A stretch of DNA of 64,000 bases, from assembly GCF_013409785.1 (NCBI RefSeq), contig NZ_JACCBV010000001.1, positions 62,001-126,000 of the forward strand, in the 5' to 3' direction. A program made the position numbers and the translations under genes. The stretch's first letter is position 1; the number at the start of each line of letters is the position of its first letter. Below the pieces are notes generated by a model. The model did not search any database. It had not been told where the DNA came from and saw only the letters and a list, made by a program, of their open reading frames with translations. The DNA is from Microbacterium immunditiarum. Its GTDB lineage: Bacteria > Actinomycetota > Actinomycetes > Actinomycetales > Microbacteriaceae. Positions 63,329 to 64,000 of this stretch are shown piece by piece.

Positions 63329-63460
63329 GTCGCTATCTTGCCGTCCCTTCGTGCGGTCGGCGAGCAGATTCGCCAAACTTAAGGGTTCACCTTTTATGAG
63401 TGTACCTATATAGTGTGAGGTGTCAACGGGTCGACGGTTCCCTTCAGAAAGGACCTCGAG

Positions 63461-64000
63461 ATGGCGAAATCCAACATCGGCAGGCGGCGCGGTCTGGTGT
63501 GGGCGCTGGTCGGCGCCGCCGTGCTCGCCTTTGCCATTCTCGCGATCGTGCTCTCGGTCTGGCTGGCCGGACCCGCTGACCCCTCTCCCACCGGGACACC
63601 AGATCCTTCGGCGTCGTCATCCTCGACGCCTTCCACGTCTGGCGATGCTGAGGGTCCGGTTGTCGACGAGTCGGTGTCTGAGAGGGGATGGCGGGTCGAG
63701 CCGATCACACAGGACCCGGAGGTGTATGCCCGTGCGGCGTTGGAGGCCGCGTCGACGTTCGACACCCGGGAATCGACGCGGGCGGAGTGGGTGGAGTGGC
63801 TGTCGACATGGTTCACCACGCCGACTCAGTACACCGACCCGACCGAGCAGGACGACGCCAAGCGCGGGTTCCTCGCCGAGCTGCGCTCGCACGTGGTAGT
63901 CCCCGCGGAGGCGTGGGACGCCCTGGCACGGGAGAACGGCACCGTGGTCGCGAACACCGACGAGGACATGACGTTCCTTGATGATGCGGAGTTCGAAGCT
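63461..64000 (+). CDS. Membrane-anchored protein, 5' part (cut by window edge)
   Basis: At least 180 residues are encoded before the window ends. A short basic N-terminus is followed by one membrane helix (VWALVGAAVLAFAILAIVLS, about 13-32), a Pro/Ser/Thr-rich linker and an extracellular domain with WVEWLSTWFTTPTQY. AGAAAGGA lies 7 nt before the ATG. The architecture and divergent small regulator resemble conjugation-machinery genes of actinobacterial integrative elements, but I cannot name the family from this part. Confidence 0.7.
   Translation, partial: MAKSNIGRRRGLVWALVGAAVLAFAILAIVLSVWLAGPADPSPTGTPDPSASSSSTPSTSGDAEGPVVDESVSERGWRVEPITQDPEVYARAALEAASTFDTRESTRAEWVEWLSTWFTTPTQYTDPTEQDDAKRGFLAELRSHVVVPAEAWDALARENGTVVANTDEDMTFLDDAEFEA

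Noticed and set aside
1..64000. CRISPR array or rRNA operon
   Set aside because: No regularly spaced identical repeats with unique spacers and no rRNA-like sequence were seen on either strand.

Overview
The window is high-GC DNA whose gene content looks like an actinobacterium, most probably a Microbacteriaceae relative such as Microbacterium. The evidence is the G/C-rich third codon positions, frequent GTG starts, ABC sugar transporters encoded without their own ATPase, ROK and GntR regulators, and IS21/IS30/IS110 relatives. Genus is an inference; no rRNA or complete tRNA gene is present.

Layout. 1-3.2 kb is an insertion-sequence scar: the start of an IS21-type istA, an apparently complete IS30-family element (1561-2916) and a stub of an IS5-type transposase. 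3.2-8.5 kb is a compact defence locus: McrB-like NTPase, McrC-like nuclease and a D12-class adenine methylase in one minus-strand operon, with a second beta-class methylase transcribed divergently. 9.1-25.8 kb is a glycan-utilisation locus: binding protein, two permeases, GH92, GH38 and two GH78 enzymes, all minus strand and mostly with overlapping ends, facing a ROK-type regulator across a perfect 9-bp inverted repeat.

26.2-36.3 kb is an integrated plasmid-like element or its remains. It carries a zeta-type toxin-antitoxin pair, a NERD gene cut by a damaged IS110 copy, an Arg/Glu-rich repeat protein, a ParA plus small-partner partition operon, an excisionase-like protein and a tyrosine integrase next to a 26-nt tRNA-Ser-like 3' end. 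Inside it lie a 55-nt fully paired cloverleaf whose hairpins all close on GNA triloops, and a 16-bp-period repeat in the gene after parA. 36.7-41.2 kb returns to housekeeping functions (epimerase, PEP synthase and its regulatory kinase/phosphorylase).

41.4-62.8 kb is a sugar-acid catabolic island: ABC importer, two FCD-type GntR regulators, enolase-superfamily dehydratase, FAD/Fe-S hydroxyacid dehydrogenase, SDR and MDR dehydrogenases, a metallo-beta-lactamase-fold protein without its metal ligands, a GH127-like glycosidase, an amidohydrolase, an FAH-family hydrolase and two D-2-hydroxyacid dehydrogenases. The set resembles the non-phosphorylative L-fucose/L-rhamnose route. Four copies of the 13-mer GTnTACnGTnTAC sit in front of its transcription units and probably define one GntR regulon. 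The last kilobase (winged-helix regulator and a membrane-anchored protein that runs off the end) may be the start of another mobile element.

The strongest leads are the GNA-triloop cloverleaf, the McrBC-plus-two-adenine-methylase locus (an LlaJI-like restriction design with N6/N4 rather than 5mC methylases), the four-site GntR regulon, and a chain of small ORFs coupled by ATGA/GTGA overlaps at 59.0-60.9 kb.
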